From Rhodospirillaceae bacterium (lineage in GTDB: Bacteria; Pseudomonadota; Alphaproteobacteria; Rhodospirillales; Casp-alpha2), in the NCBI GenBank assembly GCA_002686255.1, contig NZAZ01000139.1, positions 1 through 48,562 of the forward strand: a stretch of 48,562 bases of DNA. Direction: 5' to 3'. The notes beneath the pieces were generated by a model. That model searched no databases, had not been told where the DNA came from, and saw nothing but the letters and a program-made list of their open reading frames with translations. Numbering within the stretch: the stretch's first letter is position 1; each line of letters starts with the position of its first letter. The position numbers and the translations under genes are program-made. Shown piece after piece: positions 34,697-45,565 of this stretch.

Positions 34697-36088
34697 TTAT
34701 TGCCTGTCTTCGTTGCGCACGCCCAAGGATTTGAGCTTGCGGTGCAGGGCCGAGCGTTCCATGCCGATGAACTCGGCCGTTTTCGATATGTTGCCGCCGA
34801 AACGGGTCACCTGGGCCATCAGGTATTCGCGCTCGAAAATTTCCCGTGCGTCGCGCAGCGGCAGGCCCATGATCTCCAAGTTTCCTTCCATGTTGCCGCT
34901 GACCGGGGCGTCAGCGTTGATTTCAGGCGGCAACATGTCGATACCGATGGGTTTCGAAGGATCATCGGGGGCCATGATCAACAGCCGCTCGACGACGTTG
35001 CGCAGCTCGCGGACGTTGCCGGGCCATGAATAAGCCTGCAAAACGGCCACGGCGTCGGCACTGACTTCCCGGTGCGGCCGACCGGTGGCGGTGGCGGCGC
35101 GTTCCATGAAGTGCTGGGCCAGGAGCGGGATATCGTCCGGGCGCTTTTTCAGCGGCGGCACCTCTATCGGTACCACGTTCAGACGGTAGAAAAAATCTTC
35201 GCGGAAACGCCCGGCGGCGATCTCCTCGGTCAGGTCGGCCGTCGAGGCGGCGATCACGCGGACATCGACCTCGACCCGGGTCGTGCCGCCAACGCGCTCG
35301 AAAATCTGTTCCTGCAGGACGCGGACGATCTTGCCCTGGGTTTCCAGGGGCATGTCGGCGACATCGTCGAGAAACAGCGTGCCGCTGTGGGCGGCCTCGA
35401 AGGTCCCCACCTTTTGTTGTGTTTCGCCATCGGGGCCCGCGTTTTCGGCTCCGAACAACTCGATTTCAACCCGCTCGGGCAGCATGGTGGCGCAATTGAC
35501 GACGATGAACGGACCTTTGGCGCGGCGCGATTGCGCGTGCAGCATCCTGGCCACGACTTCCTTGCCCGATCCCGCCGGACCGGCAATGAGAACCCGGCTG
35601 TTGGTGGGCGCCACCCGGTCGATGGATTCCTTGACCTCGCGGATGGCCTGCGATTGACCGATCAGTTCATTGGCGGTGCCGGCGCGAAGCCTCAGCTCCT
35701 CGTTTTCGCGGCGCAGGCGGTCGGTCTCGATGGCGCGTTCGACCAGAACAATCAGGCGGTCGGCCTTGAACGGTTTTTCGATGAAGTCATAGGCGCCGTC
35801 CTTGATGGCGGTGACGGCGGTTTCGATGTTGCCGTGGCCGCTCATCATCAGAACCGGGATCGCCGGATGATCCCGTTTCAGAATCTTGAGGATGCCGAGG
35901 CCGTCCATCTCGCTTCCCTGAAGCCAGATATCCAACAGCACCAGGCTCGGCCGCCGGGCCTCGACGGCGCTCAAGGCGTCGGCGCTGCTGGCCGCTTCGC
36001 GGGTCTGGTATCCCTCGTCCCGAAGGATGCCCGAGGTCAGCACCCGGATATCGGCTTCGTCGTCAACAATCAGGATGTCGAGTGCCAT
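34697..36088 (-). CDS. ntrX: Nitrogen-regulation response regulator NtrX
   Basis: The 463-aa regulator has a receiver domain (about 1-120, phospho-acceptor Asp53), an AAA+ domain with Walker A GPAGSGKE (170-177) and a C-terminal Fis-type HTH (about 425-460, ending FIGMERSALHRKLKSLGV). The region where sigma54 activators carry GAFTGA reads GAENAGPDGETQQK, so the sigma54-contact loop is absent, as is common for NtrX, suggesting control not via sigma54. NtrY, 15 nt upstream on the same strand, is its likely kinase. Confidence 0.95.
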   Translation of the reverse strand: MALDILIVDDEADIRVLTSGILRDEGYQTREAASSADALSAVEARRPSLVLLDIWLQGSEMDGLGILKILKRDHPAIPVLMMSGHGNIETAVTAIKDGAYDFIEKPFKADRLIVLVERAIETDRLRRENEELRLRAGTANELIGQSQAIREVKESIDRVAPTNSRVLIAGPAGSGKEVVARMLHAQSRRAKGPFIVVNCATMLPERVEIELFGAENAGPDGETQQKVGTFEAAHSGTLFLDDVADMPLETQGKIVRVLQEQIFERVGGTTRVEVDVRVIAASTADLTEEIAAGRFREDFFYRLNVVPIEVPPLKKRPDDIPLLAQHFMERAATATGRPHREVSADAVAVLQAYSWPGNVRELRNVVERLLIMAPDDPSKPIGIDMLPPEINADAPVSGNMEGNLEIMGLPLRDAREIFEREYLMAQVTRFGGNISKTAEFIGMERSALHRKLKSLGVRNEDRQ

Positions 36089-36103
36089 GTGGTTCCTCGG
36101 CCT

Positions 36104-38410
36104 CTAAGATCCGTGGGACATAAAGCCGGTCGCCGCCTTCATCGGGTCTAGGTCCTCTTCTTCGCCGTTTGGTCCGGTTCCGGCAGGCTGTTCCATCGGG
36201 TAGAAAACCAACGACACCCTGGCGCCGCCGCCGTCACGATCTTCTAGCAGCAAATGGCCGTTATGGTCTTCCATGATTTTCTTGACGATGGCGAGGCCGG
36301 GCCCGGTGCCCTTGGTGCGCGTGGTTACGTAGGGCTCGGTCAATTGTTCGCGGTGTTCCTTGGGCAGGCCGCGGCCGTTGTCTTCGATGGTCAGGGTAAC
36401 GACGTTCTCTTCGAGGTTCCCGCCCCTGTCCTTCCCGGGACCGGCGCCGAGGGTGACATGGATTTGGCCCTTGGGTGCCTTATCCCCTTGGTCCTCCTTG
36501 CGGCCGATAATGGCTTCGGCGGCGTTCTTGAAAAGATTGATCAGGGCCTGGGAAACCTGACGGTGGTCGCAATAAAGCCGGATGTTGTCTCCGGGCACGT
36601 CGGCGTCATATCCGATGTCCGGATGGCGGTTGGTTTCCAGGGTCATGACCCCGCGGCAGATTTCCGACAGGTTCTCGTTTTTCAACGACAGTTGCGGCAT
36701 CCTGGCGAACGACGAAAACTCGTCTACCATGCGGTGAAGGTCCTCGACCTGGCGGACGATGGTCTCGGTGCAATTGGCGAAGGTTTCCGGGTCGTTTTTG
36801 ATCTCGCCCAGGTATTTCCGATTCAACCGTTCCGCCGAAAGCTGGATCGGCGTCAGCGGGTTCTTGATCTCGTGGGCGATGCGCCTGGCGACGTCGGCCC
36901 AGGCGGCCTTGCGCTGGGCCGAGAACAGCTCGGTCACGTCATCGAAGGTGACCACGTAGCCGATGATATCCCCGGCCAGCTTTTCGGCGGCGATGGAAAC
37001 CACCAAGGTGCTGAAACGGCCCTTCCGGCCGACCTTGATTTCCGCCTGTTGCGAGCGTTCCGGCCGGTCCATCGCCTGTTCCAGCAATTCCGCCATTTCC
37101 GGAACCGCGTCGCCCAGGGATTGGCCGACGGATTGATCGAGGTCCGTCTCCAGCAATTCCGACGCCGAGCGGTTGGTAAGATGGATTTTGCCCTGGACGT
37201 CGAGGCCAATGACGCCGGCGGAAACGCCCGCCAGCACCGTTTCCGTGAACCGGCGGCGTTCGTCGAGTTCGCGGTTGGCGTCCATCAAGCCTTCCTGGGT
37301 GCTTCTCGACTGCCCGGTCATGGTGTTGAAGGTGCGCCCGAGGGTGGATATTTCGTCGCTGCTGTCGGGGGCGTCGACGGTGACGTTCAAATCGCCTTCG
37401 CTGACCCTTTTGGCGGCCCGGATCAGGGAACTGATAGGCCTCGCCATTTGGGTCGAAACGGTCAAGCCTACCCAGATGGCGGCCAACAACAAAAGCACCG
37501 AGACGACGATGAAGATCATCACGAAGCTGATCTGGATGCCGCCGCGTTCCGCTTCCATGGCCTTGTAACGCCCGGCGGCGTCATCGATCAGCTTGATGTG
37601 ATCGATGACCTTCGGATCGACGAAGCGTTCGACCAGCAGAAAGGCATCGACGAAACTCTGCAGCCGGACGATGGCCCGGATGCGGTCTTCGGTGCGGCCG
37701 CGGAAGATGGCGATTTGGCCCTGGCTGGCCTTGTCGAAAACCTTCTTCGGAATGTTTTCGGCCTTGAGCGACAGGCTGAGTTCGGAGCGCGCCATGATCT
37801 GGCCGCCGCGGTCGATGACCAGGACTTCCGACAGCGCCCTGAGCGCCGCGTGTTGGGAAAGGATTTGATTGAACCGCAGGGGATCGACGCCGACAAGCGG
37901 CGCGTTGAAATTCAGGTCGCCGGCAATGGCGAAGGCGTCAACGGAAATATTCTTGCGGTGTTCCTGCAGGTAAGCCCGGGTGACCGCCTGAGATTTGTTG
38001 ATGGCGTCAAAAACCTTGTCCGAGAACCACACATCAAGCGCGTAATTGATGAACAGGGCCGAGAACACGGCGACCAGGATGGCCGGCGTCACCGCCACCA
38101 AGCCAAACAGCATCACCAGTCGGCCGTGCAACCCGGCGCCGGCCTGGCCGCTGCGGCGTTCCTGCCACAGGGTGACCAGCCGCCGGGCGACCACCAGACC
38201 CAACAGCAACAGGATAATGCCGTCCACGTAAAGCAGGTTGAGGATCGTCTGCACGTCGGTGATGGCCGACATTCGCCCCGTCATGGTGGCGACGGTGGCG
38301 GTTCCCGAAACCACGGCCAAAACGACCAGGGTATAGGCCATTTTCCGGTGCACGCTGGCGCTGGTCATCCAGGCGCGGATCTTTTCCAGGGTCGAGGGGG
38401 AGTCGTTCAT
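36104..38410 (-). CDS. ntrY: Nitrogen-regulation sensor histidine kinase NtrY
   Basis: The 768-aa inner-membrane kinase has N-terminal transmembrane segments near residues 24-45, 58-78 and 97-122, a periplasmic region, a further segment at about 295-317, then HAMP (about 320-372), PAS (about 385-495) and the kinase core. The phospho-acceptor is His513 in [11 protein letters not shown]-box [12 protein letters not shown] and G-box [19 protein letters not shown] are present. It overlaps ntrC by four bases. Known relatives sense redox or nitrogen state and phosphorylate NtrX. Confidence 0.96.
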   Translation of the reverse strand: MNDSPSTLEKIRAWMTSASVHRKMAYTLVVLAVVSGTATVATMTGRMSAITDVQTILNLLYVDGIILLLLGLVVARRLVTLWQERRSGQAGAGLHGRLVMLFGLVAVTPAILVAVFSALFINYALDVWFSDKVFDAINKSQAVTRAYLQEHRKNISVDAFAIAGDLNFNAPLVGVDPLRFNQILSQHAALRALSEVLVIDRGGQIMARSELSLSLKAENIPKKVFDKASQGQIAIFRGRTEDRIRAIVRLQSFVDAFLLVERFVDPKVIDHIKLIDDAAGRYKAMEAERGGIQISFVMIFIVVSVLLLLAAIWVGLTVSTQMARPISSLIRAAKRVSEGDLNVTVDAPDSSDEISTLGRTFNTMTGQSRSTQEGLMDANRELDERRRFTETVLAGVSAGVIGLDVQGKIHLTNRSASELLETDLDQSVGQSLGDAVPEMAELLEQAMDRPERSQQAEIKVGRKGRFSTLVVSIAAEKLAGDIIGYVVTFDDVTELFSAQRKAAWADVARRIAHEIKNPLTPIQLSAERLNRKYLGEIKNDPETFANCTETIVRQVEDLHRMVDEFSSFARMPQLSLKNENLSEICRGVMTLETNRHPDIGYDADVPGDNIRLYCDHRQVSQALINLFKNAAEAIIGRKEDQGDKAPKGQIHVTLGAGPGKDRGGNLEENVVTLTIEDNGRGLPKEHREQLTEPYVTTRTKGTGPGLAIVKKIMEDHNGHLLLEDRDGGGARVSLVFYPMEQPAGTGPNGEEEDLDPMKAATGFMSHGS

Positions 38411-39837
38411 TTCGCCCCCCTGAGGATAGGAATGTTTAGTTCACGGATCTTTTTCCGCAACGTGTTGCGGTTCAACCCCAGGACCTCCGCGGCCCGGATC
38501 TGGTTGCCCTTGGTCGCCTGCAAGGTCAGGGTAATCAGCGGCCGCTCGACCTCCTTGAGCACGCGCTGATAAAGGCCGGCCACCGGTAGCCCGTCGGCAT
38601 GGGCCGAGAAATAGGCGGAAAGACGGTTTTCCACCGTTTGCGACAACCCTTTTTCCTCGTCCTCGGCATTCTCCGGCGAGGCATCGGCTAGTTCGGCCTT
38701 GATGTCCTCGACGGTGATGACCTCTTGCGAATACAGCGCCGCCAGGCGCTGGATCAGGTTTTCCAGTTCGCGCACGTTGCCGGGCCATGAATAGTCCTTC
38801 AGGCTATCCATGGCCGCGTTGTCGATGATTTTCCAGGGCAACCCCTCCGCCGCCGCCTTGGCCAGGAAGGACCGCACCAGCTCGGGAATATCCTCGGTAC
38901 GTTTGCGAAGCGGCGGCAGGCGGATCGGCACCACGTTGAGGCGGAAATACAGATCCTCGCGGAACAGGCCCTGGCGGATCAACCGTTTCAGGTCGTGGTG
39001 GGTGGCGGCGACGATACGGGCGTCGGCCTTGATCTGCGTGCGCCCGCCGACGGTAGTGTATTCCCCTTCCTGCAACACCCGGAGCAAGCGGGTCTGGGCT
39101 TCCGGGGGCATGTCGCCGATTTCGTCAAGGAACAGGGTTCCCCCTTCGGCCTGTTCGAATCGACCGGACTTGCGGGAATGGGCGCCGGTAAAGGCGCCTT
39201 TTTCGTGCCCGAACAGCTCGCTTTCGATCAGTTCCCTGGGGATTGCCGCCATGTTGATGGCGACGAAGGGCTCGTCCTTGCGTTTTCCGTAATCGTGCAG
39301 CGCCCGGGCGACCAGTTCCTTGCCGGTGCCGGATTCACCGTTGATGATCACCGTCAGGTCGGTGCCCATCAGCCGCGCCAAGGTGCGGTAGATTTCCTGC
39401 ATTGCCGGCGATCGGCCGATCAACGGCAGGGCGTCTTCGGCTTCGGCGTCTGTTTTCTCTTCGGTCGAGCGCGGAGTTTCCAAACCGCGGCGGACGACGT
39501 CGACCAGTTTATTGATGTCGAAGGGCTTGGGCAGGTATTCGAAAGCGCCGCGTTCGGTCGCCTTGACGGCGGTCAGAAGCGTGTTTTGGGCGCTCATGAC
39601 GATGATCCTGAGGTCCGGGCGGATAGAGCGAATACGCGGAACCAGATCGAGTCCGTTTTCGTCAGGCATGACCACGTCGGTGATGACCAGGTCGCCGTCG
39701 CCGTCGCTGACCCATCGCCACAATGTCGCCGCGTTGCCGGCCGCCCGGACCTCGTATCCGACGCGGCCCAGGGCCTGGCTGACGACGGTGCGGATGGCGC
39801 CGTCGTCATCGGCGACGAGGATGGTCGGCGCCGCCAT
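38407..39837 (-). CDS. ntrC: Nitrogen-regulation response regulator NtrC
   Basis: The 476-aa sigma54 activator has a receiver domain (Asp54), a AAA+ core with Walker A GESGTGKE (167-174) and the intact sigma54-binding GAFTGA (214-219), and a C-terminal Fis-type HTH ending [20 protein letters not shown]. Under nitrogen limitation phospho-NtrC activates glnA and other nitrogen genes. It is overlapped by ntrB upstream (one base) and ntrY downstream (four bases), so ntrBCY is tightly coupled. Confidence 0.97.
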   Translation of the reverse strand: MAAPTILVADDDGAIRTVVSQALGRVGYEVRAAGNAATLWRWVSDGDGDLVITDVVMPDENGLDLVPRIRSIRPDLRIIVMSAQNTLLTAVKATERGAFEYLPKPFDINKLVDVVRRGLETPRSTEEKTDAEAEDALPLIGRSPAMQEIYRTLARLMGTDLTVIINGESGTGKELVARALHDYGKRKDEPFVAINMAAIPRELIESELFGHEKGAFTGAHSRKSGRFEQAEGGTLFLDEIGDMPPEAQTRLLRVLQEGEYTTVGGRTQIKADARIVAATHHDLKRLIRQGLFREDLYFRLNVVPIRLPPLRKRTEDIPELVRSFLAKAAAEGLPWKIIDNAAMDSLKDYSWPGNVRELENLIQRLAALYSQEVITVEDIKAELADASPENAEDEEKGLSQTVENRLSAYFSAHADGLPVAGLYQRVLKEVERPLITLTLQATKGNQIRAAEVLGLNRNTLRKKIRELNIPILRGAK

Positions 39838-40973
39838 CAGGGGGTCTCCTCCGGGGCGCCCAGGGCGACGCCTTCGGCCATCGGCAGCATGACGCGGAAC
39901 TCGGTCTTCTTAGGCTCGCTTTGGCATTCGATGACGCCGCCGTGGTCGCCGATGATCTTGGCCACCAGCGCCAGGCCCAGGCCCGAGCCCTGGGGTTTCG
40001 ATGTGACGAAGGGATCGAACAGGTATTCCTTGATGTCTTCGGGGATGCCTTCACCGTTGTCCTTGACGCTGACCCTGAGCGGCAGATGAATGCGTGAGCT
40101 GACGCCCGGAACGGCGAACCGCACGCCTTGTTGATAGGCGGTTTCAAGGGTGATTTCGCCGCCCTTGGCGGGCGCCGCCTCGGTGGCGTTCTTGATCAGG
40201 TTGAGGAATGCCTGAACCAGTTGGTCCCGGTTGCCGAGAACCGGCGGCAGCGACGGGTCGAAATTGGCGACATAGCGCAAATGCTTGCCGAAACCGTTTT
40301 TCGCCAGTTGCTGGACCCGGTCCAGCACCTGATGGATGTTGACCGCCTGGCGTTCGAAGGGGCCGCTTTCGGAAAACACCTCCATGCGGTCCACCATGTT
40401 GCAAATCCGGTCCGCCTCGTCGCGGATCAGTTCCGTCAGGGCGCGGTCGTCGCCGGTGGAATCCTGTTCCAGAAGCTGTGCCGCGCCGCGGATTCCGGAA
40501 AGCGGGTTCTTGACCTCATGGGCCAGCATCGCCGCCATCGCCGTCACCGACCGGGCGGCGCCGCGGTGGGTCAGTTGGCGGTCGATTTTGTCGGCGATGG
40601 ACCGCTGTTGCAGGGTCACCACCACCGACTTAGGGTCTTCGGCCAGGGGCGAGGCGTGGAGGTTGACGAAATGCTTGCCGATGCGGGGCGATTCCAGGGT
40701 GATTCCGTATTCGGATATCGCGAAGCCCCTCTCCCGAACCTGCTGGATCAGGGAAAAAAGCGGGTTGTCATCGGGAAGCAGTTCCATCAACGGCCGCCCC
40801 TTCAGATGCTCGGCGCCGCCCTGCAGGAAATTCTCCGCCGCCAAATTGACATGGACAATGGCGCCGGCGCCGTTAACAACGATGATCGCCGACGCCATGG
40901 CATTGAGGATGCTGTCGGCGGCGATGTCGGGTCCGCCGGCCGTCTGGCGGAGGGTGACCACGCGTTTCGCCAT
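39837..40973 (-). CDS. ntrB: Nitrogen-regulation histidine kinase NtrB
   Basis: The 378-aa soluble kinase/phosphatase partner of NtrC has an N-terminal PAS domain (about 18-125), the phospho-acceptor His152 in [12 protein letters not shown], and the ATPase boxes [16 protein letters not shown] and [12 protein letters not shown] protein normally controls its kinase-to-phosphatase switch. The start overlaps the stop of dusB, the usual dusB-ntrBC arrangement. Confidence 0.96.
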   Translation of the reverse strand: MAKRVVTLRQTAGGPDIAADSILNAMASAIIVVNGAGAIVHVNLAAENFLQGGAEHLKGRPLMELLPDDNPLFSLIQQVRERGFAISEYGITLESPRIGKHFVNLHASPLAEDPKSVVVTLQQRSIADKIDRQLTHRGAARSVTAMAAMLAHEVKNPLSGIRGAAQLLEQDSTGDDRALTELIRDEADRICNMVDRMEVFSESGPFERQAVNIHQVLDRVQQLAKNGFGKHLRYVANFDPSLPPVLGNRDQLVQAFLNLIKNATEAAPAKGGEITLETAYQQGVRFAVPGVSSRIHLPLRVSVKDNGEGIPEDIKEYLFDPFVTSKPQGSGLGLALVAKIIGDHGGVIECQSEPKKTEFRVMLPMAEGVALGAPEETP

Positions 40974-41959
40974 CAGGCCGCCACCCGCTCGATGATCGGC
41001 TGGTAAAACCCCCGCAACAGGGACTTCACCGTTTCCGGGTCGTCGGCGCGCATGACCTGGGAACGGAACTTGGCCGATTTCGGCAGGCCCTTAGAGTACC
41101 AGCCCAGGTGCTTGCGCGCGATGCGCAGCCCACCCCGGACCCCGTAATGGGTCAACATGGCGTCGTAATGTTCGAGAATGATGGCGAGCTGTTCGGAAAG
41201 CGTAGGCTCGGCCAGGCGCTCGCCGGTTTCGAGGTAATGCTGGACTTGGTTCGGGAACCACGGCTTGCCGTAGGCGCCGCGCCCAATCAGAACCCCGTCG
41301 GCGCCGGACTGGGCCAACGCCCGGCGGGCGTCTTCAGGGCTGACGATATCGCCGTTGGCGAACACCGGGATGGAGACCGCTTCCTTGACCCGGCCGATGA
41401 ACGCCCAATCGGCGCTGCCTTTGTAGAACTGGCACCGGGTACGGCCATGCACCGACACCGCCTTGATCCCGCATTCCTCGGCGATGCGGGCCAATTTCGG
41501 CGCGTTCAGGCTTTGGTCGTCCCAACCGGTGCGCATTTTCACCGTCACCGGAATGCCGACGGCGGCGACGGCGGCCTTGAAGATGCCGGCCGCCAGCTTT
41601 TCGTCGCGCATCAGCGCCGATCCGGCGTCGCCGTTGGTCACCTTTTTCACCGGACAGCCGAGGTTGAGGTCGATCAGAGACGCGCCCCGGTCTTCGTTCA
41701 GCCGCGCCGCCTCGGCCACCACCTCGGGCTCGCGGCCGGCCAACTGCACCGCTATCGGGTGTTCGTCGGCGCAATGGGTGGCCATCTTCAGGGTTTTTCT
41801 GGCGGCGTGGATCATCGCCTTCGAGGCGATCATCTCGGACACCACGAGGCCGACCCCGCAACCCTTGACCAGGCGGCGGAACGGCATGTCGGTTACCCCC
41901 GACATAGGGGCCAGGATTACGGGACTGTCCAGGCTGACGGAGCCAATTTTGGGTGACAT
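40973..41959 (-). CDS. dusB: tRNA-dihydrouridine synthase DusB
   Basis: The 328-aa FMN-dependent enzyme reduces specific uridines of tRNA to dihydrouridine. The catalytic Cys102 lies in [34 protein letters not shown] and [13 protein letters not shown] are the other family motifs. It is also known as NifR3 because of its place ahead of ntrBC, as here. It leads the minus-strand dusB-ntrBCYX set. Start ATG 41959 is 28 bp downstream of a promoter candidate. Confidence 0.96.
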   Translation of the reverse strand: MSPKIGSVSLDSPVILAPMSGVTDMPFRRLVKGCGVGLVVSEMIASKAMIHAARKTLKMATHCADEHPIAVQLAGREPEVVAEAARLNEDRGASLIDLNLGCPVKKVTNGDAGSALMRDEKLAAGIFKAAVAAVGIPVTVKMRTGWDDQSLNAPKLARIAEECGIKAVSVHGRTRCQFYKGSADWAFIGRVKEAVSIPVFANGDIVSPEDARRALAQSGADGVLIGRGAYGKPWFPNQVQHYLETGERLAEPTLSEQLAIILEHYDAMLTHYGVRGGLRIARKHLGWYSKGLPKSAKFRSQVMRADDPETVKSLLRGFYQPIIERVAA

Positions 41960-41987
41960 GGGGCTGAGGCTTTGCTTTGTTGCCTGT

Positions 41988-42015
41988 TTATTAGGCGATT
42001 TTACCGCAATTACAA
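41988..42015 (-). promoter_or_regulatory. Candidate promoter of the dusB-ntr operon
   Basis: On the minus strand, TTGTAA (42015-42010) and TAATAA (41993-41988) are separated by 16 nt, and lie about 29 bp upstream of the dusB ATG. The local AT-richness supports it. It is read by eye only; no transcription start data exist. Confidence 0.4.
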
Positions 42016-42089
42016 TGATTTTACGTGGGGATTTTGCTCAAATTGCGGGCATCCGGGCTTTTTTACCCCTCCAAGTCCGCTTCGGGCCT

Positions 42090-42887
42090 TTAGGCCAAGA
42101 TCACGTCGGTAACGAATTTGACCCCCGGATAGCCCAGGGTCAGCAGCAGATAGGCCAAGAGCACGATCCGCGCCGCCTTGCGTCCGCGCAGCCCGGTCTT
42201 GAAATGGGCGATCAGCAGGCCGCCGATGACGGCGAAGGCGGTGATGGTCAAAATCGTTTTATGATCCAGGACAAAAAGCGTCCCTGTTTCCCCATACTGC
42301 AGCGCCATTCCCGAGACCAGGCCCAGGGCAAGGACGATTTCGCCGAGCAGCAGCAGCCGCACCAGCAGCCATTCGCAATCGGCGACGGAAGGCAATAGCC
42401 GGGTCAGGGAGGTGGGGCGCTTGCGCTTCAGGGCCCGTTCCTGCAGGAATGCCGCCAGGGCGGCGACGGCAGCGATGGTGACTAGGGCATAGGTGGTCAC
42501 CGAAACGGTGATATGGACGCCGATCCACCCGCCCGAGGCGGCGGCCAAAGGCTCGCGCGGCGCCTGGCTCCAGACGGCGGCCAAGATCCCCAACACCGCC
42601 ATGTAGGCGGAAATCAGCGGCGTCAACCGCCAGGTTTCCCGCGTCAGGATGGTGATGAAGGCGAAAACCGCCATGGTGGCGGCGACCGTCACCCACAGGG
42701 TCGTCGACAGATCGGTCCGCCACGAGCCGGCCATGGAGGCGAGGACCCGGTTGACCGGCCCCGCCACCGCCACCGCCAGGACCAGCCAAAAGATCATGTC
42801 GCGGCTGTGGTCCTTGCGCAACGGCAGCAGCGACGACGGCACCAGGGCGACAATGGCCGAAAGGCTGAAAATCGTTTGTTCCGGCAT
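42090..42887 (-). CDS. CcsA/HemX/YpjD-like membrane protein (cytochrome c assembly family)
   Basis: The 265-aa integral membrane protein has about eight hydrophobic segments. The C-terminal region ([19 protein letters not shown], then [15 protein letters not shown]) is typical of the YpjD/CcsA family. The classical WGxGxxWxWD heme-handling motif is not visible, so it is nearer YpjD/HemX than true CcsA. Family members are linked to cytochrome c maturation or heme delivery at the inner membrane. I chose ATG 42887 ([13 protein letters not shown]), since the longer frame upstream has no hydrophobic start. Confidence 0.75.
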   Translation of the reverse strand: MPEQTIFSLSAIVALVPSSLLPLRKDHSRDMIFWLVLAVAVAGPVNRVLASMAGSWRTDLSTTLWVTVAATMAVFAFITILTRETWRLTPLISAYMAVLGILAAVWSQAPREPLAAASGGWIGVHITVSVTTYALVTIAAVAALAAFLQERALKRKRPTSLTRLLPSVADCEWLLVRLLLLGEIVLALGLVSGMALQYGETGTLFVLDHKTILTITAFAVIGGLLIAHFKTGLRGRKAARIVLLAYLLLTLGYPGVKFVTDVILA

Positions 42888-43066
42888 GGATCCTCGAACG
42901 GTCCTCGTTGGCGCGAAGGTTTCCCCCCACCCCAGGGCTTTCCCCGCACCATCGCGCCGCCGAGACGGCTTTGCAAGACTCTTGGCAAGGCCCTGGGCGC
43001 AATCTAAGTTCGGCCCCGAAGCATAACGGATTTGGCCGCCAAGAGAAGCGGCCCGGGAAATTTTGC

Positions 43067-44218
43067 ATGAACGAAACCGTGGCATTGGTGGTCGGCGCCG
43101 GCGAAGGCCGCCGCTTCGGCGGCGAGGTGCCGAAGCAGTATTACCCGCTTTCGGGCGTGGCGGTGATGCGCCGTTCGCTGCTGGCGTTTCTCGAACACCC
43201 CGACGTTACGGCGGTGCGGGCCGTTATCCACCCCGGGCATGGCGATCTTTACGACCAGGCCGTCGATGGCCTGGACCTGCTTCCGCCCGTTCATGGCGGC
43301 GTCACCCGCCAGCAGTCCGTCGCCCTGGGCCTGGAAAGCCTTGCCGGCGAGCCGCCGTCGCGGGTCCTGATCCACGATGCCGCCCGCCCGCTGGTCGCCG
43401 GCGGCGTCATTTCGCGGGTCTTGGCGGCTTTGGACCGGTCCCCCGGCGCCATTCCGGCCCTCCCCGTCGCCGATACCCTGAAGCTGGGCGACGGCGGCAC
43501 CGTCGCCGCCACCATCGACCGCCAGGACCTGTGGCGGGCGCAGACGCCGCAGGGTTTCCGGTACGGGGACATCCTCGCCGCCCACCGTCAGGCCGGCGGC
43601 GACGAGCTGACCGATGACGCCGCCGTCGCCGAACGGGCCGGCCTGGCCGTCGCCATTGTCGACGGGGCGGAAGACAATATCAAGGTGACGACGCCCGGCG
43701 ACCTGTCCCGGGCCGAACGGTTGTTGAGCGCGGGCGGCGGCGAAATACGCACCGGGATGGGCCTCGACGCGCACCGCTTCGGGCCCGGCGACCACGTCAT
43801 GCTGTGCGGCGTCGCCGTTCCCCATGACCGGGGCCTGGAAGGCCATTCCGACGCCGATGTCGGGCTGCATGCGGTGACCGACGCTGTTTTGGGCACTATC
43901 GCCGCCGGCGATATCGGCAGCCATTTCCCGCCCTCGGACCCGAATTGGAAGGACGCGCCCTCGGACGTGTTCCTGCGCCGTGCCGGCGAGCTATTGGCTG
44001 AGCGCGGCGGGCGGATTACCAACCTCGACGTCACCCTGGTCTGCGAACAGCCGAATATCGGCCCCCATCGCCAGGCCATGGCGGCGCGGATCGCTGAAAT
44101 CCTGGGCCTCGCCGAAGGCCGGGTCAGCGTCAAGGCGACGACCACGGACAGGCTCGGCTTTTCCGGGCGCGGCGAAGGCATCGCGGCGCAGGCCGTGGCG
44201 ACGGTGGTTTTGGGTTAG
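43067..44218 (+). CDS. ispDF: Bifunctional IspD/IspF isoprenoid enzyme
   Basis: The 383-aa fusion catalyses two MEP-pathway steps: cytidylyl transfer to MEP (IspD, about 1-225) and cyclisation to MEcPP (IspF, about 226-383). IspD shows [20 protein letters not shown] and [14 protein letters not shown]; IspF shows [26 protein letters not shown] with its metal ligands, and [14 protein letters not shown]. This fusion is characteristic of alphaproteobacteria. The IspD tail [14 protein letters not shown] runs straight into IspF. Start ATG 43067 is preceded by CGGGAAA. Confidence 0.96.
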   Translation: MNETVALVVGAGEGRRFGGEVPKQYYPLSGVAVMRRSLLAFLEHPDVTAVRAVIHPGHGDLYDQAVDGLDLLPPVHGGVTRQQSVALGLESLAGEPPSRVLIHDAARPLVAGGVISRVLAALDRSPGAIPALPVADTLKLGDGGTVAATIDRQDLWRAQTPQGFRYGDILAAHRQAGGDELTDDAAVAERAGLAVAIVDGAEDNIKVTTPGDLSRAERLLSAGGGEIRTGMGLDAHRFGPGDHVMLCGVAVPHDRGLEGHSDADVGLHAVTDAVLGTIAAGDIGSHFPPSDPNWKDAPSDVFLRRAGELLAERGGRITNLDVTLVCEQPNIGPHRQAMAARIAEILGLAEGRVSVKATTTDRLGFSGRGEGIAAQAVATVVLG

Positions 44219-44225
44219 GCCGGGA

Positions 44226-44552
44226 TTATTCGGACGTTTCAGCGGTTTCGGCGTCGATCCAGTCGAGGAACGCCGGGTTGCCGCCGGTGATCGGCAGCGC
44301 CACCACGCACGGGCAATCATAGCTGTGGATTTCCTTCACCTTTTCGACCACCCGGTCGACCAGCTCGGCGCGGGTCTTCAGAATCAGCGAAACTTCCTCG
44401 TCCTCGGTGACGGCCCCTTCCCACCAATAGATCGAGGCCGTCCCGGCAAGAACGTTGGCGCATGCGGCAAGGCGGTTTTCCACCACTTGGCGGCCGATTT
44501 TGATGGCTTCGTCACGGGACGACGCGGTGACGTATATTAGTGACTGGGTCAT
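44226..44552 (-). CDS. cutA: Divalent-cation tolerance protein CutA
   Basis: The 108-aa ferredoxin-like trimeric protein has VTASSRDEAIKIGRQVVENR, the conserved CANV and SIYWWEGAVTEDEEVSLILK, and HSYDCPCVVALPITGGNPAF. Its role in copper tolerance is debated; it is widespread. ATG 44552 is preceded by GGAGGG at about 7-nt spacing and gives the family start MTQSLIYVT; a TTG five codons earlier is not needed. It ends 8 bp after the convergent ispDF stop. Confidence 0.94.
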   Translation of the reverse strand: MTQSLIYVTASSRDEAIKIGRQVVENRLAACANVLAGTASIYWWEGAVTEDEEVSLILKTRAELVDRVVEKVKEIHSYDCPCVVALPITGGNPAFLDWIDAETAETSE

Positions 44553-44671
44553 GGAAATTCCCTCCAAACTTGCTTTTGCCGCCTTAGGACACTAAGTCTT
44601 TGGGCCAAGGCCTGAAAAATACCGTACCACCAGCGCCGAAAATAGTCCCGGATTCGAGCCCAGAGGGGAAA

Positions 44672-44959
44672 ATGCCCGCCTATTTGACAGTCGTCAAAGG
44701 AACCGGAAAACCGCCTGCCCAAAAAAGGGGCATGGGCGGTCCGTCGCCACGGCAATGGAAATGGCTGGTCCGGGGGCTTGACCAGGCGGGCGGGAAGCTG
44801 CCGCTTTTCGATGAGGTCGGCCAGCGCTTCAGCGAACGCACCGTCCGAAGCTGCATCGAAAAAGGCTGGGCGGAACCCTGGTTTGACAACCCCATCAAGC
44901 CGGACTGGCTAATCTGCAAGCTGACCGATTCCGGCCGCCGGGTTCTTTCCCGGACCTAG
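44672..44959 (+). CDS. Small conserved-looking protein, possible winged helix
   Basis: The 95-aa product MPAYLTVVKGTGKPPAQKRG... continues with PSPRQWKWLVRGLDQAGGKL, a helix-turn-helix-like FSERTVRSCIEKGWAEPWFD and a terminal KLTDSGRRVLSRT. This pattern resembles a small winged-helix domain ending in a 'lT..Grr.l' motif. AGAGGGGAAA just before ATG 44672 is a good ribosome-binding site and chooses this start over one 72 nt upstream. It lies between divergent cutA and the STAS gene. Function unknown. Confidence 0.6.
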   Translation: MPAYLTVVKGTGKPPAQKRGMGGPSPRQWKWLVRGLDQAGGKLPLFDEVGQRFSERTVRSCIEKGWAEPWFDNPIKPDWLICKLTDSGRRVLSRT

Positions 44960-45013
44960 CCCGGAACCTAAGCGGAGCCTCCGCCGCGCAGTCCCGGCCC
45001 CGGGTTATTACTA

Positions 45014-45050
45014 CATATGGCGCCGGTTTTTTGCATATATGGCACCGTTA
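45014..45050. repeat. Direct repeat upstream of the STAS gene
   Basis: Two copies of ATATGGC-A/G-CCG (45016-45025 and 45038-45047) lie about 22 bp apart, 30-60 bp before the STAS start. Spaced direct repeats like this can be activator sites. The pattern TGGC...TTGC resembles a sigma54 promoter but the spacing is two bases too long. Confidence 0.3.
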
Positions 45051-45078
45051 ATCATCAATTTCCGGATTCCCCGAAGTC

Positions 45079-45411
45079 ATGGAACTTTCAATCGCTGAAG
45101 AAGGCGAAATCGTCGTCGTTACCCTAAAGGGCGATATCGACCTCAAGGATTCCAGCCGCATGCGCCAAAACCTTTTGGACGTCCCCGGCGATGCCCGCGC
45201 CGTCATCGTCGATTTGAGCGGCGTCGCCATGATCGACAGTTCCGGCATCGCCAGCCTTCTCGAAGGGTTCCAGGAGGCGCGCAAGAAGGGTAAGGATTTC
45301 GTCCTCGCCGCGCCCGGCGATCCGGTGATGAGGGTTCTGAAGCTGGCCCGCCTGGATACGGTGTTCCGGATCGCCGACGACGTGACGGCGGCGAAGGAAG
45401 CGGTTTCCTGA
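45079..45411 (+). CDS. STAS-domain anti-sigma factor antagonist
   Basis: The 110-aa protein is a single STAS domain: MELSIAEEGEIVVVTLKGDI, then the phosphorylation loop MIDSSGIASLLEGF with Ser54/Ser55, and a C-terminal LARLDTVFRIADDV. SpoIIAA/RsbV-type antagonists bind an anti-sigma kinase and are inactivated by phosphorylation on the loop serine. In alphaproteobacteria such proteins also serve PhyR-independent or mla-type pathways. No cognate kinase or sigma factor is adjacent, so its partner is not known from the window. Confidence 0.88.
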   Translation: MELSIAEEGEIVVVTLKGDIDLKDSSRMRQNLLDVPGDARAVIVDLSGVAMIDSSGIASLLEGFQEARKKGKDFVLAAPGDPVMRVLKLARLDTVFRIADDVTAAKEAVS

Positions 45412-45549
45412 CGGAAAGATTCCTTCCGGGCCGGCGCCTGGGTGGCGTCTTGCTTTAATAAAATCCTATAATACTTTGATATTAAATAAAATTAAACCGG
45501 AGCCGCAGATGCGGCCGGGGCCAAAAACTGCTTAAAAAAAAATGCTTTC

Positions 45550-45565
45550 TGTGACCGCCGTCACA
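45550..45565. promoter_or_regulatory. Perfect CRP/FNR-superfamily-like palindrome
   Basis: TGTGACCGCCGTCACA fits the TGTGA-N6-TCACA consensus exactly. It sits in the gap after the STAS gene, upstream of the candidate small RNA. The same bases could also form an RNA hairpin, so DNA site versus RNA stem cannot be separated by reading alone. Confidence 0.45.

Noticed and set aside
36254..38569. Long plus-strand open frame (771 codons) opposite ntrY
   Set aside because: It is the mirror frame of a high-GC gene with clear NtrY domains on the minus strand; its translation has no recognisable motifs and biased composition.
45018..45035. Sigma54 promoter before the STAS gene
   Set aside because: TGGC and TTGC are present but the GG-to-GC spacing is two bases longer than sigma54 promoters tolerate.
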